Counted from the first letter of the stretch, positions 24,101 to 37,432 are shown. The stretch is 64,000 nucleotides of DNA from Sordaria brevicollis (GCA_033439795.1 JAUTDP010000002.1:3286001-3350000); one strand, 5' to 3'. Numbers and translations: made by a program. Notes: generated by a model from the letters alone, not told the origin.

Positions 24101-27100
24101 TAAATTTGGGTAATTAGCCCAAAATAATCAACAACACGCCGACTTTCGTCACACACAACCTCCAAGACAACCCTCCTGAGTGAGTGCGTGATTGGTGTTC
24201 CAATCTACTCAAAATCGCATCATATGCGCCCTTTTTTGATTCCGACGTCCGCTTCTGTTTCTATCTTGGGTATGCTGCCTCCCTTATCTTTCTGTCCCCA
24301 AGATGACCTTGCGGATGTTGCTGAATAATGGCTTGCATATGTGCTCTTTGACTCCAAAAAGCTTCGAATATTCTCGGGTACGAATCCAGTGCATCAACCG
24401 CCTAGATATTGCGTGTGATATTCTGGAACCGTACATATAGTAGGCTACCATTGCTGTAACCCATACCTGCCGTTTGTTCCCAACACCAAGGTCTTGGTCC
24501 CGCCGGCGAGGTCCGCGTGCACACGAGGGGGGCAGGAGGTAGTATAGGTCTTGTATAGAGTGTTTGTGGTTCAATGCTGGTTTCAGTACCCACTCTATCT
24601 TGAAGTGTCCTACTCACGTTACCGAGATCTTGGCCGAAACAGGAGCTTTATGAAGCAACAAACCGTACTTTGGCTGATGTCGTCTTCGGTTACCGGTGCC
24701 TTTGATCCGAATGAGATATCTCAATCAGCAGTGCATTTGAGTCTCGACCGTTTGAGTCCGGATTGATATGCGATCTATGTCAGCGGAAGCTGTGGAGAGC
24801 CCCAAGGTCAGAGGTAGGTGGTCCCGGTTTAACGGGTCATGTAAGCCCTTCCCTCATCTTGCCTCAGCACCTTGTCTGTAATGCCGTGTGAGTATGTGTC
24901 AAGATGTGTCTACGCGTGTGTGCTAGATGCATATTTCAGGGGACAAGGAGCGGGCTGGCAGCCATAACCACGAAAGCCAGCTGGCACACACTCACCACGT
25001 TTGGCTTTCCGTCACAATGAGCCGATGGAAGCGCGGCAGTTGAAAGAGTTGAGCCCCGACTAAAGTCTGACTTTCTGAGGAGAAAGGTCCGAACCGCCCA
25101 GCCGTTGTGATAACGGCTCATACTTGCGGTGGAGGGTTGAATGGTATCATGAGACTCTTCTCCGTGCCTTTGTAACTTCAACTCCATCTTTGAGGGTGTC
25201 TTCACCACACTCACCCCTGAAATATTGTCGGCCGCCTGGCCCGCTCTCTATCCAACGAGACTCGAGTACCACAATTTCAGCTTTCCTTTTCGAGAACAGA
25301 GGAGAAGCAGTAGTCGGTCGCCAAGATCGCTGTGTGGCCTTGGCAAGCTTGATATCAACAGGCTCATATGACCCTTTTGAGCCAAAATTCCCATTTTAGC
25401 AACTCACGATGCCGGCGTTTTCGGACAGTAGCCGTAACTTGGGGAAGGATGGAGTGAAGAGTGTCAAACCCTAACCCTCGTTCGCCCTTCTAGCTATGAG
25501 AAGTCTGGCAACCCAAAGGCGAACACGAGCGACGAATGTTACTGTCTGCTGCAGGGAAACGTTGCATAGAGAAAGCACAAGAAAGACCACGAGGCTGTGA
25601 CGGACTCAGTAAGTGGGCATAAACACAATTTCCCAATCCAGAAGGTGAGTTCGTTTTCGAGCCGATACGAAAAGAGAGAGCGAATGAAGCCCACGATATT
25701 TTTGTCAGGGCAATTTGTAAGAGGCGTGGACAGTGTATAATTGCTGCTAATAACTCCATGAGCGCCTCTGCACGAATAGACTCAGAATTCGGAGGAGGCC
25801 TTCACATCTGACTGAACACACACTCAACGCGTTGAATATTTTGAATGCTTCAACGCATGTCAATAACCTGTCGAATAAAAAGCTGACACGGCGAGGGGTG
25901 CTGATAGTGGATTTCTCCATCAACCAGCGAGCAGCCCAAACGCCAGCCCTACAGGTTCCGTAACCAGTAGCGGAGGCAGTTGATAATGCAGGGTCTTCGT
26001 GGCTTTTCGAGGGCAGAGATGATGGCGGCGTCGGAGAGGAGTAAGCACCTTAATGTGCAAGGGATGGGCTTAGCTGGTAGCGTGGACCTGTCAGTGATAG
26101 GTTAAAGTCAACAAGTGATCTGGTTGTGCCCCTGTGCCACAGAAGTGGATTTGTACTCCATAAGATAGACAACTTGGAAATTGCGTACACGCTTTTCTGT
26201 GAGTGTAGATACCCGAAGTGGGTAGCTTCTGTTGAAGTCCAGTATTTTTCACTCACATGTGCCGTCGGTTGTGTTTTTCAATACTCATCGGTTAGAAGTC
26301 TTTGATACTTTAATGAGGAGCGTCTGGATTTCAACCAAAACACGTGCCTAGATGAAAAATCAAGCCGCAGATTGACCTCCGTTTCATGGCCGTGGCCCAT
26401 TCTTCGTCCTATGAAGCCCTCAATCTTGTTGGTGACATGGCATGGTCCGAGGCTTGAAGGGTGGCAACGGCGTAAACATCATGATCACCGATAGGAGGCA
26501 CCTAAGCTGCTTTGGATGCCGCTCTTCGTTAACCTCGCAATCTTGTTTCCAAAATGAGAACTTGATCGACATTGTCTCGAGGCCAGAACGGCCCAGTCGC
26601 CAACCTGCAGAGACAAAACGGCATCAAGCACTCCGCCCAGGAGGGGGTCCCAGCGCGGTTGGTCCAAAGGGGCTGTAGGTAGACCAGAACGCCTTTCCTG
26701 GCTGGGGCAGGAAAGACCGACATTCCTTGCCGCTCGCAGCGCCGTCAAACTCTGTCGAAATTTTGATACCCTCTGGAATTCCTCGTTCCTAGCAGGCCGT
26801 GACCGGATGGCCGTGCGTGCTGGAAGCCAGGACCCTGAGACCCATGGGTGGATTTGCCGCGGTAAAATAATGTTGGCACAACAGAGAAAGCTGCTTCGCC
26901 TTCGAGGGTAATCCTGGTGCCTACAACGCGGGCCGGTCCACCGTGAGAGCTTCAAGAAAAACCAGCTCTCGGGGGTCCACCGGATCTTCGTACTGCAGCG
27001 AGAGGTTGAGGTCTTGCAGGAATCACCAACAGACGACTCATCGTGTACCTCGGACGCAACTCACGGGGCATCAAAAATACCCATTCCTAGAGAGGTGTGA

Positions 27101-30100
27101 AGAGCCGTTGGTGATACATGACAAGTCGGTCCATGTCCTGAAGAGCCAATTTTTTGGGTCTCGGCGGTTCTTTCCTGAGACGCCTCTAGTGATAACCTGA
27201 AGCATAGCCGGATTGCAATCCGTAGAGCTCCTCCCACGTTGGCCATGTTGGCGACAGGAAATTGCGCTTGATGGGAGATCTAGAGGTGTGAGGTATTCAG
27301 TGTGCTGTACACAAAAGCAACATGACAAACGACTGTCAATGACGACGAAGAAAACATAACGATCTGAGAGGCCCCTGGTTTTGGTGATTACTGATCACAC
27401 ACGCTGATTGCAGGCTTGGACCCGACCTCAGACACACCTGGCAGCTTGTTGGTGACCGCACTGCCACTGCTCCAAAGTCCTACCGGCCGGGGCTGGCGGG
27501 TTCGACGGGTTCGCTGTGTCCATTTGTCTGGCGTCCTTATCCTGGAACAGCAGCTGGTAATCTCTCAATCCGCGTCGCCGTTACCGTTGCCGCTTGGGCG
27601 TCGGCGTCGTGCCGAGGGGGGCTTGGCCGGGTTTCCACACGCGACAGAATTCAGGCAGCCGGATTTCCTTGGACAGGACTGGTGGGCTTGACTTGGCTGG
27701 CGGCCGCGTCAAGTTAAGTTGGGAACGGGGCGCGCGTTGTCACGTTCGGGCTGTTTGTTGGCTTTGCGGTGTTACGGTGAAACTTTCACTTCCCAGCTTT
27801 GAAGCCAGGAGAATGGCAGAAAGGTACGTGGAATATTACGGTATGGTACGTATGCCGGCCGCCAGGCTCGTTATCTAGCCAATAATCAAGCTTCATCCTT
27901 CTCCCAATGCGCGCCATTACACTGTTTATTACGCGGCAGATCCTAGAAAGCACGTGCCTGGAGTTAACAATGTATCAACATCATTGCCCGGTCATCTTAT
28001 GAACGACCAACTGGACATCATCAACAATCAACTCCTGGAGTGTCCCGTTAAGTACCAATGCCTCAAATTTCACACTGAGAAGAGCCACCGAATATGGAAG
28101 AATACGAGTTGGCCATCTCAAGGCTCAAGCCCCGGTGACATGTACTAGCGTACCTAGACATGGCCGGGGACGGGCAGTCAGGCACATGTCCGAACTCGGC
28201 ATGCTGGAGTACAGACGCGGGGGGTCTCAGCCTTCGCTCTTCCGGATTTATCTTCACATTCCGCCGTTTTTCTCGGCTTCCGGCGTTTTTCTTTGCAATT
28301 GAGAAAGTGAAGCTGTACTGACCACTACATATCTACAGTAATCACCACTTGTCGCTCAAGTCTTACGGTCGTATGAGATCAAGCAAGCCAATTCAACATT
28401 GCGATTGGTCAATCAGCGTCAAAAGAAACCCAGGGATTGAAGTGCTTGATCCTTCCGGAGAACACTCCGCTGGCCCCGACATGGGCTGCCACGAATGCCG
28501 GGCTGGGACCAACACGACAACCACTCGCCGGTCAGTCGTTACATTGGGGCCGTTCCAGAAACAGGAAGAGAAAACCCTCTGTAGGCGTTACAGTTGCACG
28601 AAATCCAACACTGTGCCGTATCTCTGCACAACGTTCGAGAGTTACCACTATCTGGAGAAGTGGACAGAAGCCAAATCCACCTACACTGGAGCCAGTGGAA
28701 GAGTGACAGCAATGGCGTGCTCGAGATCTAGAGGCCAGTATGGGTCTGTGTCTTTGAGGATGTTGGTGCAACATGGCAAGAGGAAAAAATCTCATGCTAA
28801 TCATGCCAAGACAGCATCAAGATCCCTACAGTATAAATGAAGTCGAGAAGCACCCCGTCAAGACCCTTGTTTCGGACGTGCGATCACTCATCCCCGGCTC
28901 CTCTTTCTCAAGTCTGGACTCGTCACCTCGGCATTGTTCTTCATTAAAGTTCTGCCACTCTGAGTTGTCGGCACACTACTGGATCTACAAATCTATAGGA
29001 CTGGAGCAGTTGGGATGGACAATGGACAGCAGTGGTTAATCCATAAGCCATGGTAGTATAGTGCCAAGTGGGTGCCCCGACAGGAGTTGATAATCATGTG
29101 AAGAGATTGGTTATCATGATCGGCTCATCTCGGCCACCCAGGGACACTTTTCACTTTTCAGTGGTGGTGTTCTGGCCCCACGGCCTGTGCTCGGCGGTTT
29201 TGATAAATCCAAAGGCGTAGGCTGGCCTGGCTGGGGGTCCTTCGTCCATCATTTCAACAACAGGCCCTTGCTCAAAGGGTGCGAGACTTGCGAATGCTGG
29301 TGGTCGTCGGCCCCTGAGGGTTGTTGACCAGTCGATTTTCCTTGTCCCTTGCCTTGTAGGGCTAGCGTGGATTGAGCCAAAGACGGCCAAGGTTGGGCAG
29401 CACGACAAGCCCAGCCAACCCTGGGTCCATCTATCAACGGCGAGCCGTGACTCGTCCAAAGGCGGCTGACCTGTTGGCATTCCCGCTGCTGTTACAGCCC
29501 TACGGCCGCCCGCCCAAACAGCACGTATAACCAGAAAGTAAGCAATTCACGGTGGGTGAGAATCCGGGGAATAAGCTATGGGTGAGCAGGGATTGCCGGG
29601 TCTGTCATATGCTTGGAACCATAGAGGTACCCTTTCCCTGGTTTTCATGTCTTGCAAAAGACGAACGCGACGAAAGCGATGAGAAGAGAAACCAAGGCCT
29701 CGTTTCGAGCACCTCAGGCTCATTCTCCTCACCGCTAGTGGACTGCTATCCAGTCAAAACCCATCTGTAAATGAGATGGTGCAAGACCATAGCATTTTGC
29801 CCAAAATAAGCTGTCGTGAGGGTGTCAAGATGGGAGGACAAGCAGGGGTGTGGTGGGTTAAATGGTAAAATTAGGCCATGAAATCTTGTTTTGGTGGTTG
29901 ATGTGTCGTCCTTTATTTAGCCCACAATCGGTGGTAGGGTTCTTGTGGGTCTTTTTCTCGAAATATGGCAGCCTGGAGGTAGACCCACCGGGTTAAACCG
30001 TATTCTGACAGAGCTCCGTTTGCAAAAGACTCCACCCAAGTCCACCGTTGGAGCGGCTTGCACCGTAGCGCACCGTTCCTTTCCTAGCGTCACCGTTCGA

Positions 30101-30180
30101 CTCTCTGAACCCCATTGACCCCACAGACGGCCGCACAACTGCCCGTACCGGACGGGGCCCGCAATCCACGGCATGGATGC

Positions 30181-30211
30181 GCCCATGGAGTACCCATGGA
30201 GTGCCCATGGA
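30181..30211. repeat. Short tandem repeat around CCCATGGAGT
   Basis: Three imperfect copies of CCCATGGAGT(A/G) in tandem, each carrying an NcoI-type palindrome CCATGG, in noncoding sequence 1.2 kb upstream of the bZIP gene. Confidence 0.7.
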
Positions 30212-31364
30212 CCTTTCGTCGAGTCGTTGTGTTGCCATACACTTCCCTTTCTGTCTTCCATTTTACAACAATCTCCAACAAGTCACTTCCGAGTCCCACC
30301 CAACTCACCACCAGAGGGAACATTGGGACATTGTCCATCCCAAGCACCCTCGTAAAACCGCCCACCAGCGAGCGACGGGAGTTCCATCTCTTTGATTGAC
30401 GCGGGATTCACAGCAACGGCAACGGACAAATGTTCCATTCATTCACACCCCCCTCCCATCTTTCCATCCTCTCAAGTCTCAACTGGAAGCCACCCACCTT
30501 GGACGCCCTCGCCCTTTGCGTGACATCCCAGTGGTACGGCTGCCATGTCTCTCCCACTCTCTCTCTCCAAGTCGAATTCACCCATCTTTCCGGAATCCGA
30601 TGTAAATTACAGCTAAGCCCTGCTTCACAGACTACCATTACACGGTACCCATCATGAGGAGGCTCCCATGTACCACCATCACCGAGATCCCCGCACACGG
30701 AAGGATGGTCGGTTTCAACATGATAATTGCTTCATAGCTTGCGAGACATGCTGCCGCTCGCAATCTTGAGGCGAGCAACAGACGAGGAAGACCGGCAGGC
30801 AAGAGGAAGAAGGGTGAAGGCCTCAGTCGATCTGGTCCGTCCAGCTCTGATAGCACCGGACCAGTCAATTAGCCCTCGAAAGGGCAAGATGGGGGGGCAT
30901 GGAATGGGACAGAGGAGAAGAGGGAGGGGGAGCCCCGACTCAAACCCCGACTCTGTCTCCGACCCTCGTCTCGCCAGCCCGCGGGCCTTTGTGTGATTCT
31001 CTGGAGGGTCCAATCGCGTACCCAAAGGTGCGCTGCAGAGTTCTCAGGACACAGGGATACTTTTGGCGGTCCCAACCACTGTTGTGTCTCTTCATGCAGT
31101 CTTTTGGCCCAGCCTACCGCACCGTTCTGCGACCCACAAAAGACAGAGAACTCAGCCCAAAATGCTGCAGGGTCAAGGGTGCCAACCATGAGGTACCGTT
31201 GTGGACGGATGTTCAGAAGAAACAGACTGCCAGAAGCACCCAGGTACAGTCTACCTACTACGGGGCTGTGTAGGTGGGAGTAACACCAGGCAGGTATCTT
31301 TGTAACTCCATATGTATTCCTGCATATCCTTCCCAAATATTCTTATTTCTTCGGCCTCTCTGGA

Positions 31365-31370
31365 TATATA
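31365..31370 (+). promoter_or_regulatory. TATA box of the bZIP gene
   Basis: TATATA within TGGATATATAACATG lies about 100 nt before the first ATG, followed by a CT-rich block (31381-31402). This implies a short leader of roughly 70 nt, so the empty 15 kb upstream is not simply a long 5' UTR. Confidence 0.6.
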
Positions 31371-31471
31371 ACATGATAGCCTCCTCCCCCTTCCCTCTTT
31401 GACTTGCCATCTCACCACAGTGCCTTCCAACTTCCCACCTACCATCAACATCTTCAACAACATACATACAC

Positions 31472-32536
31472 ATGTCTGTATATCTTCAAAGTCGAGGGCT
31501 TGAACCTTACCCGTCAACCATGTTCGCCATGCCCCAACACCACTACGCCTATCAGGCGCAACAACCTCAACCGCCTCGCCAGTATTCCGGCCACGGAACA
31601 AGCAGTGCCTTCAGCAGCTCAGCAAACCCTGATGAGGACTGGACAAAGATCTCGGATCTGGCTGAGCGCAGGAGAATCCAAAACCGTATTGCCCAACGTA
31701 ACTACAGTATGTGATCAACGGGAACTGCAGTCCTTGGTAACCGCCAGATGCTAATGTTCACACTTCAGGAAAGAAGCTCAAGAAGCGTCTGGAGGATCTC
31801 GAGAGACGGGCTGGCACCTCAGATGATTCTTCATCCCCGGGCACAGAGAAGACTAGCCCAGCCAGCACCAAGGCCGCAAAACGCACACAACAGACCGTGA
31901 AGCCCCAAAAGCAGGCCTCGATCTCGCAGCAAAAGCCAGTACCGGTCACAAGGAACCAGTTCACACCCCCGATGCATCCCGAAGACGAGTTCACCTTCAA
32001 CGCTTCGTACGACGAGAGGGACCGATCGCACTCGCACTCGCCTCCCATGTTCACCTACCCATCGTACCCGCCTCCCCCTGAGGAGATGCTCTACGCTCCC
32101 GTGCACTCGTACCGCCCAGTAACAACAGAGGCGAGCTACCCCGAATACTACACAGCCGCGCCGGTGCCAGTGACGCTCCCGTCCATGACACACTTCAGCG
32201 ACGCCATCAAGCGTGAGCCGGGCTACCCTGGCGCGGATGACGGTGTTTACATGAACTATGGCTACCTCCCGAGTGTCGACATGAATACCGGGGCTCCTTC
32301 ACCATACGACAACATGCCTCACGTGAGTTCCTCCGTACGAAGCTACATTGCTTCGGACCCTCATCACCATACCCTCAAGCGGGAACATCGTTGCTGATGA
32401 TGGATGGCAATAGACTCCTCCTCTGCAACACCCATACGATCACTCGGCCAGCTGCTCCGAGTCGGGCAGCTACGAGTACCCTACGACACCCTTGTCGATG
32501 CCTGGCTCTCCGGGCATGGGCTCACAGCACATGTGA
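31472..32536 (+). CDS. bZIP transcription factor, short zipper
   Basis: Exons are 31472-31706, 31769-32322 and 32414-32536, giving 303 residues. A second in-frame ATG at 31520, with a stronger context (TCAACCATG), would give 287. The DNA-binding basic region has the N-x7-R bZIP signature (Asn71 to Arg79 in RIQNRIAQRNYRKK). It is preceded by DEDWTKISDLAERRR, typical of a filamentous-fungal bZIP group. The Arg79 codon is split by intron 1. The zipper is only about two heptads (LKKRLEDLERR) before Ser/Pro-rich sequence. The rest is rich in Pro, Tyr, Ser and His, and one KREP motif could be a SUMO-type site. Exon 3 encodes TPPLQHPYDHS to the end GMGSQHM. Unspliced reading would end early with a basic tail, so the spliced form is preferred. 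I cannot name the exact orthologue. Confidence 0.85.
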
Positions 32537-35161
32537 AGCCTCGCTTCTCCAAAAAGACATACTTCATTCGCTTCTATCTTGTACAACTTTTTGGTATTCA
32601 CAGCCTATGTGGGAGTTTTGGAGACAACGGGTCTTATAAATCAAAGGGAACAAATCGGTTGGGCGGGCCACTCTGCTTCTTTCTTTTGTTTGACTTTTTC
32701 ATGACTTGAGGACAGGCATAGCGCAGGTTTTTGTTTTTTTGCGGATTATCATTCTTGGTTCTTGGGATTCAAGCGTTTGCGTGGGTTCGAAGTGCTCGAA
32801 CACGCCCATAACGATCAAAGATTTCTGAAAGTTTTCCATTTGTTTGGGTTTACAAGAGACATTCAGAATACCATTACATTTTCACACTGCGCATTCTTCG
32901 ATTTGGTGATTTTCTTAACAGTCATGTTATGCTCGAATAACAACTCCTACCGACACGACGAAGTGGACAACCGCCAGAAATTCAAGGGTCCTTTCAACCA
33001 AGTGGCCCCTAGTCCCACCAATCTAGACAGATGGCAACGACATACAAACCAAAATCTGATGTCGTCTCGCTCCCAAGACAATAGTCCAATCTCGTGATCG
33101 TGAGATCCTGGTAGCGTATCACATCAATAGTGCCTGTCCCAACTCGGCGTGTCGTGGCACGACCAACTCTCCACTTTGGGACTTCTGGGGCGGTAGAATC
33201 GGCACTGGTGGGATCGACAGCGACCGTACCAGACCAGCCAGACCAGGCCAGGCTCATCATTTCACAGGTGACTTTCTTCTTTGCCCCCTCCACGTTTTCA
33301 CACCAACTCAAAAGTGGAAATGGCAGACGATGGAGGGTTTGGAACCTCGGGATAGGGCTGATGATGGTTCTATCAAACTTACTGACGGACAATTAAAGAC
33401 GATGTTAGCCGCTCAGCTTGTGTACGGCAAGAACAGTAGATAGATGCCAGTCTCCTGTCACATTCATCACTCAACATCATCAACCGTCGTCGTCATCAAA
33501 CAACGGTGAGGAAAAGCCATGGAGTTGAAAAAGCAAAAAGCACATATAACACACTCCTTAACCACCTGGCAGCCAGCTTCTACCGAAGGCAAGAGTGAGT
33601 GAGACGGGCAGGACCGTGGCCGGACCCGACCTGTCGGGTGCGGTGTTGTGGAAGAAGTGCTGTCTGTGGCCAGTGTCAAAGAAAAATAAGGATCTGACAA
33701 AGAACTTACACCAACTAGGTACGCTACTAACACAATTTCCCTTCTGGGACAAGCCTTCCGTATTACTGGCTTGACCAGGAACGAAAAGATCTTCGACTAA
33801 ACCGTATTTGCAACTAGTGTTTGCAATAAAATTCCTTTTCTACGTAGCTTGATTATTTAACAGCACTAGGATAGGGACACTCTGATGAAGCTTTTACCTA
33901 CTGTGTGAGCTCGCTTGCTCTACGATACTTTCGACGATAAACAGACGTCCCAAACGAGAGCCAGGACAGAACCAGGAACGGGAAAAAAGCAAAGTAAACC
34001 ACTGCCGGACCAAAACCGACGAAAGCGAGCGAGAGAGATGAATCCCCAAACATACGTAACCTCGTAACATACCTACCTAGGTACCTTCGGTAGCATCAGG
34101 CAAAGCCAACAGCGTTGTCTTCCGCCAGTGGCTCATACTGTCGCAGCAGCACTTCGTTCCATGACTCCGTCGCCGACTTGAAGCACACTGTACCTGCCTG
34201 GCAAAATGGAACTGAACGGCATGGCAGGCATAGCACGTTTTGGGGGGCTCAGGGAGGGAAATCAGTCAATTGTTGGGATAAACCGCAGCAGTTGATCGGA
34301 CGGGCGGTGGTTTTTTTCTGTTCTTTTCTTTTCATGATACTGGGGGAGATAGGAATACGCTAGCGGGATAAATGTAACATTACACTTTTGTGAAGTTAGG
34401 GAGCTTAATTCCGATGGACTTCGGCGTTTAACTTCCTTTCCTTCCTTCCTCCGCTTTGGTTTCGCTTTTTTTGTCCAAATTAAACGAAAGCCTTTTGGGG
34501 TTTTCATGATCCTGAACACCCCAGCATGGTGATAGCTTCTATACGTAGACAGTTCTGTCCTCTCTTTATTTCTGTCTTTTTTTCCATTCCACCTTTCCAC
34601 TTCTTCCAACGGCCCAGCAAGGCAAAATAGCGCCGACGCGGCGGCGGAAGCGGAAACGGATAAAGGTAGGTTGGCTTTTGAACGAGCAGGCATCGCAATC
34701 CTTCGGCCGCCGGTGGTTTGGGTCCCGAGTGAGTACCTCTAAGGTGTGTCCTAGGTAGGGATAAGCGTATCCGCCCTTTTCACCTGATAAGGCGGTGCCT
34801 AGCCTAAGGTAGCCCTAGGTAGTTCACCCTATCTGTCGGTATGTTGCCCCCTTTTTCGCTGCTCCTCGCTCGCCAAAGCATCCCCTGAACAACAGCATGT
34901 ACCTATTCCCCCCGTCAGTCAACCCCAGGATTATCAGAACCAATCGCATGCGCCAATTCAACACATTCATCGGTTCAAAAAGAGGCTTGCTTTTTGGTGT
35001 CCCGTCAATGAACGCAGCAGCGATCATGGAATTGAATTGGTCGATCCTTGGGTCAGTTAGCTGACGACGATCTTTTTCTTCCTCGCGCTACAAAGCCCCA
35101 GCTAAGCACGCCAGGACAAGGGACAGCAACGACAGGCGAAGAAGCCAGGGCAGAACTTCGG

Positions 35162-35201
<40 letters not shown>
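35162..35201 (+). repeat. Poly(A) tract of about 40 nt
   Basis: An uninterrupted run of about 40 A, flanked by GGGCAG on the left and CTGCCC on the right. I see no target-site duplication and no element body upstream, so it is a homopolymer microsatellite or the remnant tail of a retroposed sequence. Confidence 0.85.
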
Positions 35202-35203
<2 letters not shown>

Positions 35204-35316
35204 ACCTAGACCTGCCCTGCCTCAACTCAAATGGATCAACCTTGATTAACCTCGTTAGCTCTTGAGAGATGACATATTTTTGCCAGCCAACTAAGAGCAG
35301 CAAAAGGGAATTAGCC

Positions 35317-35344
35317 CACGAAGCCCACGAAGTCCACGAAGCTG
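35317..35344. repeat. 9-bp tandem repeat (CCCACGAAG)
   Basis: Three copies of CCCACGAAG, the third as TCCACGAAG, in noncoding sequence. Confidence 0.8.
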
Positions 35345-37426
35345 ACTTCGCCGCTGGCGCTATACGCGGCCGCCCCTCGTCAGTCCATGGAATGGCAGTT
35401 GTCTGTCTGCTCCAGTGTCGTTGCCCGCTAAAACAGCCCGTCCGCGGCGCAGCAACAGCAGTAGCAGCTTAAGGAGCGCTTCATCACACTAGAAAATTGC
35501 GGTTGTTGCTTCGTCGTTGCTTCGTTGTTGCCTGTGCCTCAGTTCCTATACCTGTGCCTCTTAGAGAGGCTTGTATGTGAAGACCCGCGCATATCCTGAT
35601 CTGTTGGTAACGCCGAACGTCTGGTGCTATGCTGGGACGCGCGGCGGACCGTCCTATCAAAGCCACGTTTTTTTGTTGTCTGTTGGTACTTTTTAGCCCA
35701 GCAACACGATTCCTCCAAAACTCCGACGGCATTTGTCAGAAATGAGGAGTCTTGGTAAGGTTTATAAGTGGACTTCCTGTTAAGCGACGCGGCCGATTAC
35801 AACCGCCCGCCTGTCTCAGTTCAACGAGAAGAAGTTAAGAGCGACTACTGCGTGATATGGACCTGACATGAATATCGTTTGACTTTTCGACTTTGACATG
35901 GACAAGGGCGGAATATCGTTAACGAACGGGCAGCTGGTAAACCCGGGGAAGCGGGCGGCGGGCGGGGAGTTTGGTCCGTTGCCTGTTACCCGTTGTCCGT
36001 TACCCATTGCTTCCTTCGCAGGCCTTCGGAAGTCTCGTCCGGGCGACTGATCCAGGCTTTCCAGCTCCTATCCCTCCCTATTTGGAACGCCGACAGCCTG
36101 CATAAGAATCCAGACTAACTATAGTTGTTGACTGTTGCGAAGATGTGTGTGTGTGTGAACAGGGAAAGGGGTTCTTTTGATTTCCTTGGTATAGGAAACA
36201 CAAGTTCCTATTTCGCTATCATTCGTCGTATGTCAACGATACATGAAGTGCTAGGGGGGTTAAATAGCTCTTGGCAAGGCTCGGTTCGAGTTTTACCCAG
36301 AAACTCGTCTTCGGTTGTGTAAATTCGTAATCGTACGGATACGGGCGAGCTAGGCTCCTCATCATGACTTCCTGAGTTTTTCTTCACGAGTCCCTACTGT
36401 AGGTATCCCGTATCCCTAGACTAACTCCCCGTATTCCGGTCTCCGGATCTACACTCGCTTGAGTAGATGTCTGTTGCGGGGACCATTTTCCCGAAGGCTA
36501 GTAATAGTATCGCTTAGTTAGCTTTGTTTATCGTGAACCAAATATACGAGTGAGACATTCGAATAGGGTAAATTTCTAGATATCGGATTGAGTTCCAGTT
36601 GGGTCAAACTCCGACGGAGCACGGCAGGCACTGATAATGGGTTTATGGCTTCTTAAGTCCGAGGGAAGGGGGATATAACAAAGTGTTGTCGGAATTAGAG
36701 CTGGGCCTGGGGCTGGGCACGGGGTTGCTATCACCAGCGCTCATTGGGTCCCGAGGATCCGTATCAAACGACTGACGACAGCTTCTCTCGACTTCCTTGG
36801 GTAAGGAATTCCCAGCGGCGTTGCTACACCACCACCATGTGCTGCTCAAATGTGGTGTATGGGACATCGACAAGTATTGTTTACAGCTCGGGATTTGTGC
36901 TGTTTTCCGAGCTTTCTCGGTGAATGTCTTCCGTCTGTTCAAGTTAGTTCCATGTTCCATGTTTCTCTTCTGATACCTACATACTTTTCGGTTGGATATG
37001 AGATTCCTTTACTCTCGCACTTGAAGACCAGTCGAGAGAAAGGCGTCGGACTTTGATACTTGCGCAAGATGACGACATCCTCTACTTCTGGAGTCTCCGA
37101 TAAGTTTTCAAATTAACCTACCGGTACTGATACCCGGCCGGCGGTATTAGAAATACTGTCCGACCGATAACGAAACGAAAGACAAGTGTGATTAATAAAC
37201 CTGAAACTCTTCGCTCAAGATATGGAGATAACTCGCTTCTATCTTTGGCTCATTCAACCCAATCTCCTGGTAGGTGGTCAGTCTCCAGCAGCATCAAGTC
37301 CAGTTCACAGTCCGAAACAGGCTGGCCGATCAAACTGAAGGTCCAGTCTGGACCAAAAAGAGTAGGCCAATTCAAGAACGTTTTGTTCTTTCTCGACGAC
37401 CCTCTCTACTGTGGACTAACGCATAG

Positions 37427-37432
37427 TATATA
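37427..37432 (+). promoter_or_regulatory. TATA box of 5S rRNA gene
   Basis: TATATA at about -31 to -26 relative to the 5S start matches the upstream TATA position known to be needed for Neurospora 5S transcription by Pol III. Confidence 0.65.

Larger units (their letters stand above)
16400..31471. other. 15-kb region without a supportable gene
   Basis: I read both strands for open frames with protein-like composition, spliceable frames, tRNA and 5S motifs, and found none convincing. Open frames are under about 190 codons, overlap on both strands, and often begin at non-AUG codons. Base composition is mixed (roughly balanced GC), not the AT-rich, TpA-rich pattern of RIP-mutated repeats. Contents are short minisatellites (20611-20637, 20704-20731, 21138-21182, 30181-30211), CT-rich patches (17395-17430, 19270-19320) and GC-rich patches (23385-23415). 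The right end is the promoter of the bZIP gene. Undetected noncoding RNA is possible. Confidence 0.5.
32537..37426. other. Intergenic, bZIP 3' side to 5S gene
   Basis: No supportable gene. The first few hundred bases (T-rich, about 32690-32760) are probably bZIP 3' UTR. Notable contents are CCTAGGTA-type motifs at 34077, 34750 and 34814, a poly(A) tract at 35162-35201, a 9-bp repeat at 35317-35344, and GC-rich stretches near 35345-35460. Open frames are short and overlap on both strands. Confidence 0.45.

Noticed and set aside
25469..25478. CCCTAACCCT telomere-like string
   Set aside because: Fewer than two units, no array, interior of a chromosome-like region; expected by chance.
16400..31471. 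RIP-mutated transposon relics in the gene-poor region
   Set aside because: Composition is mixed, not AT- and TpA-rich, and I saw no long repeats, terminal repeats or transposase-like fragments.
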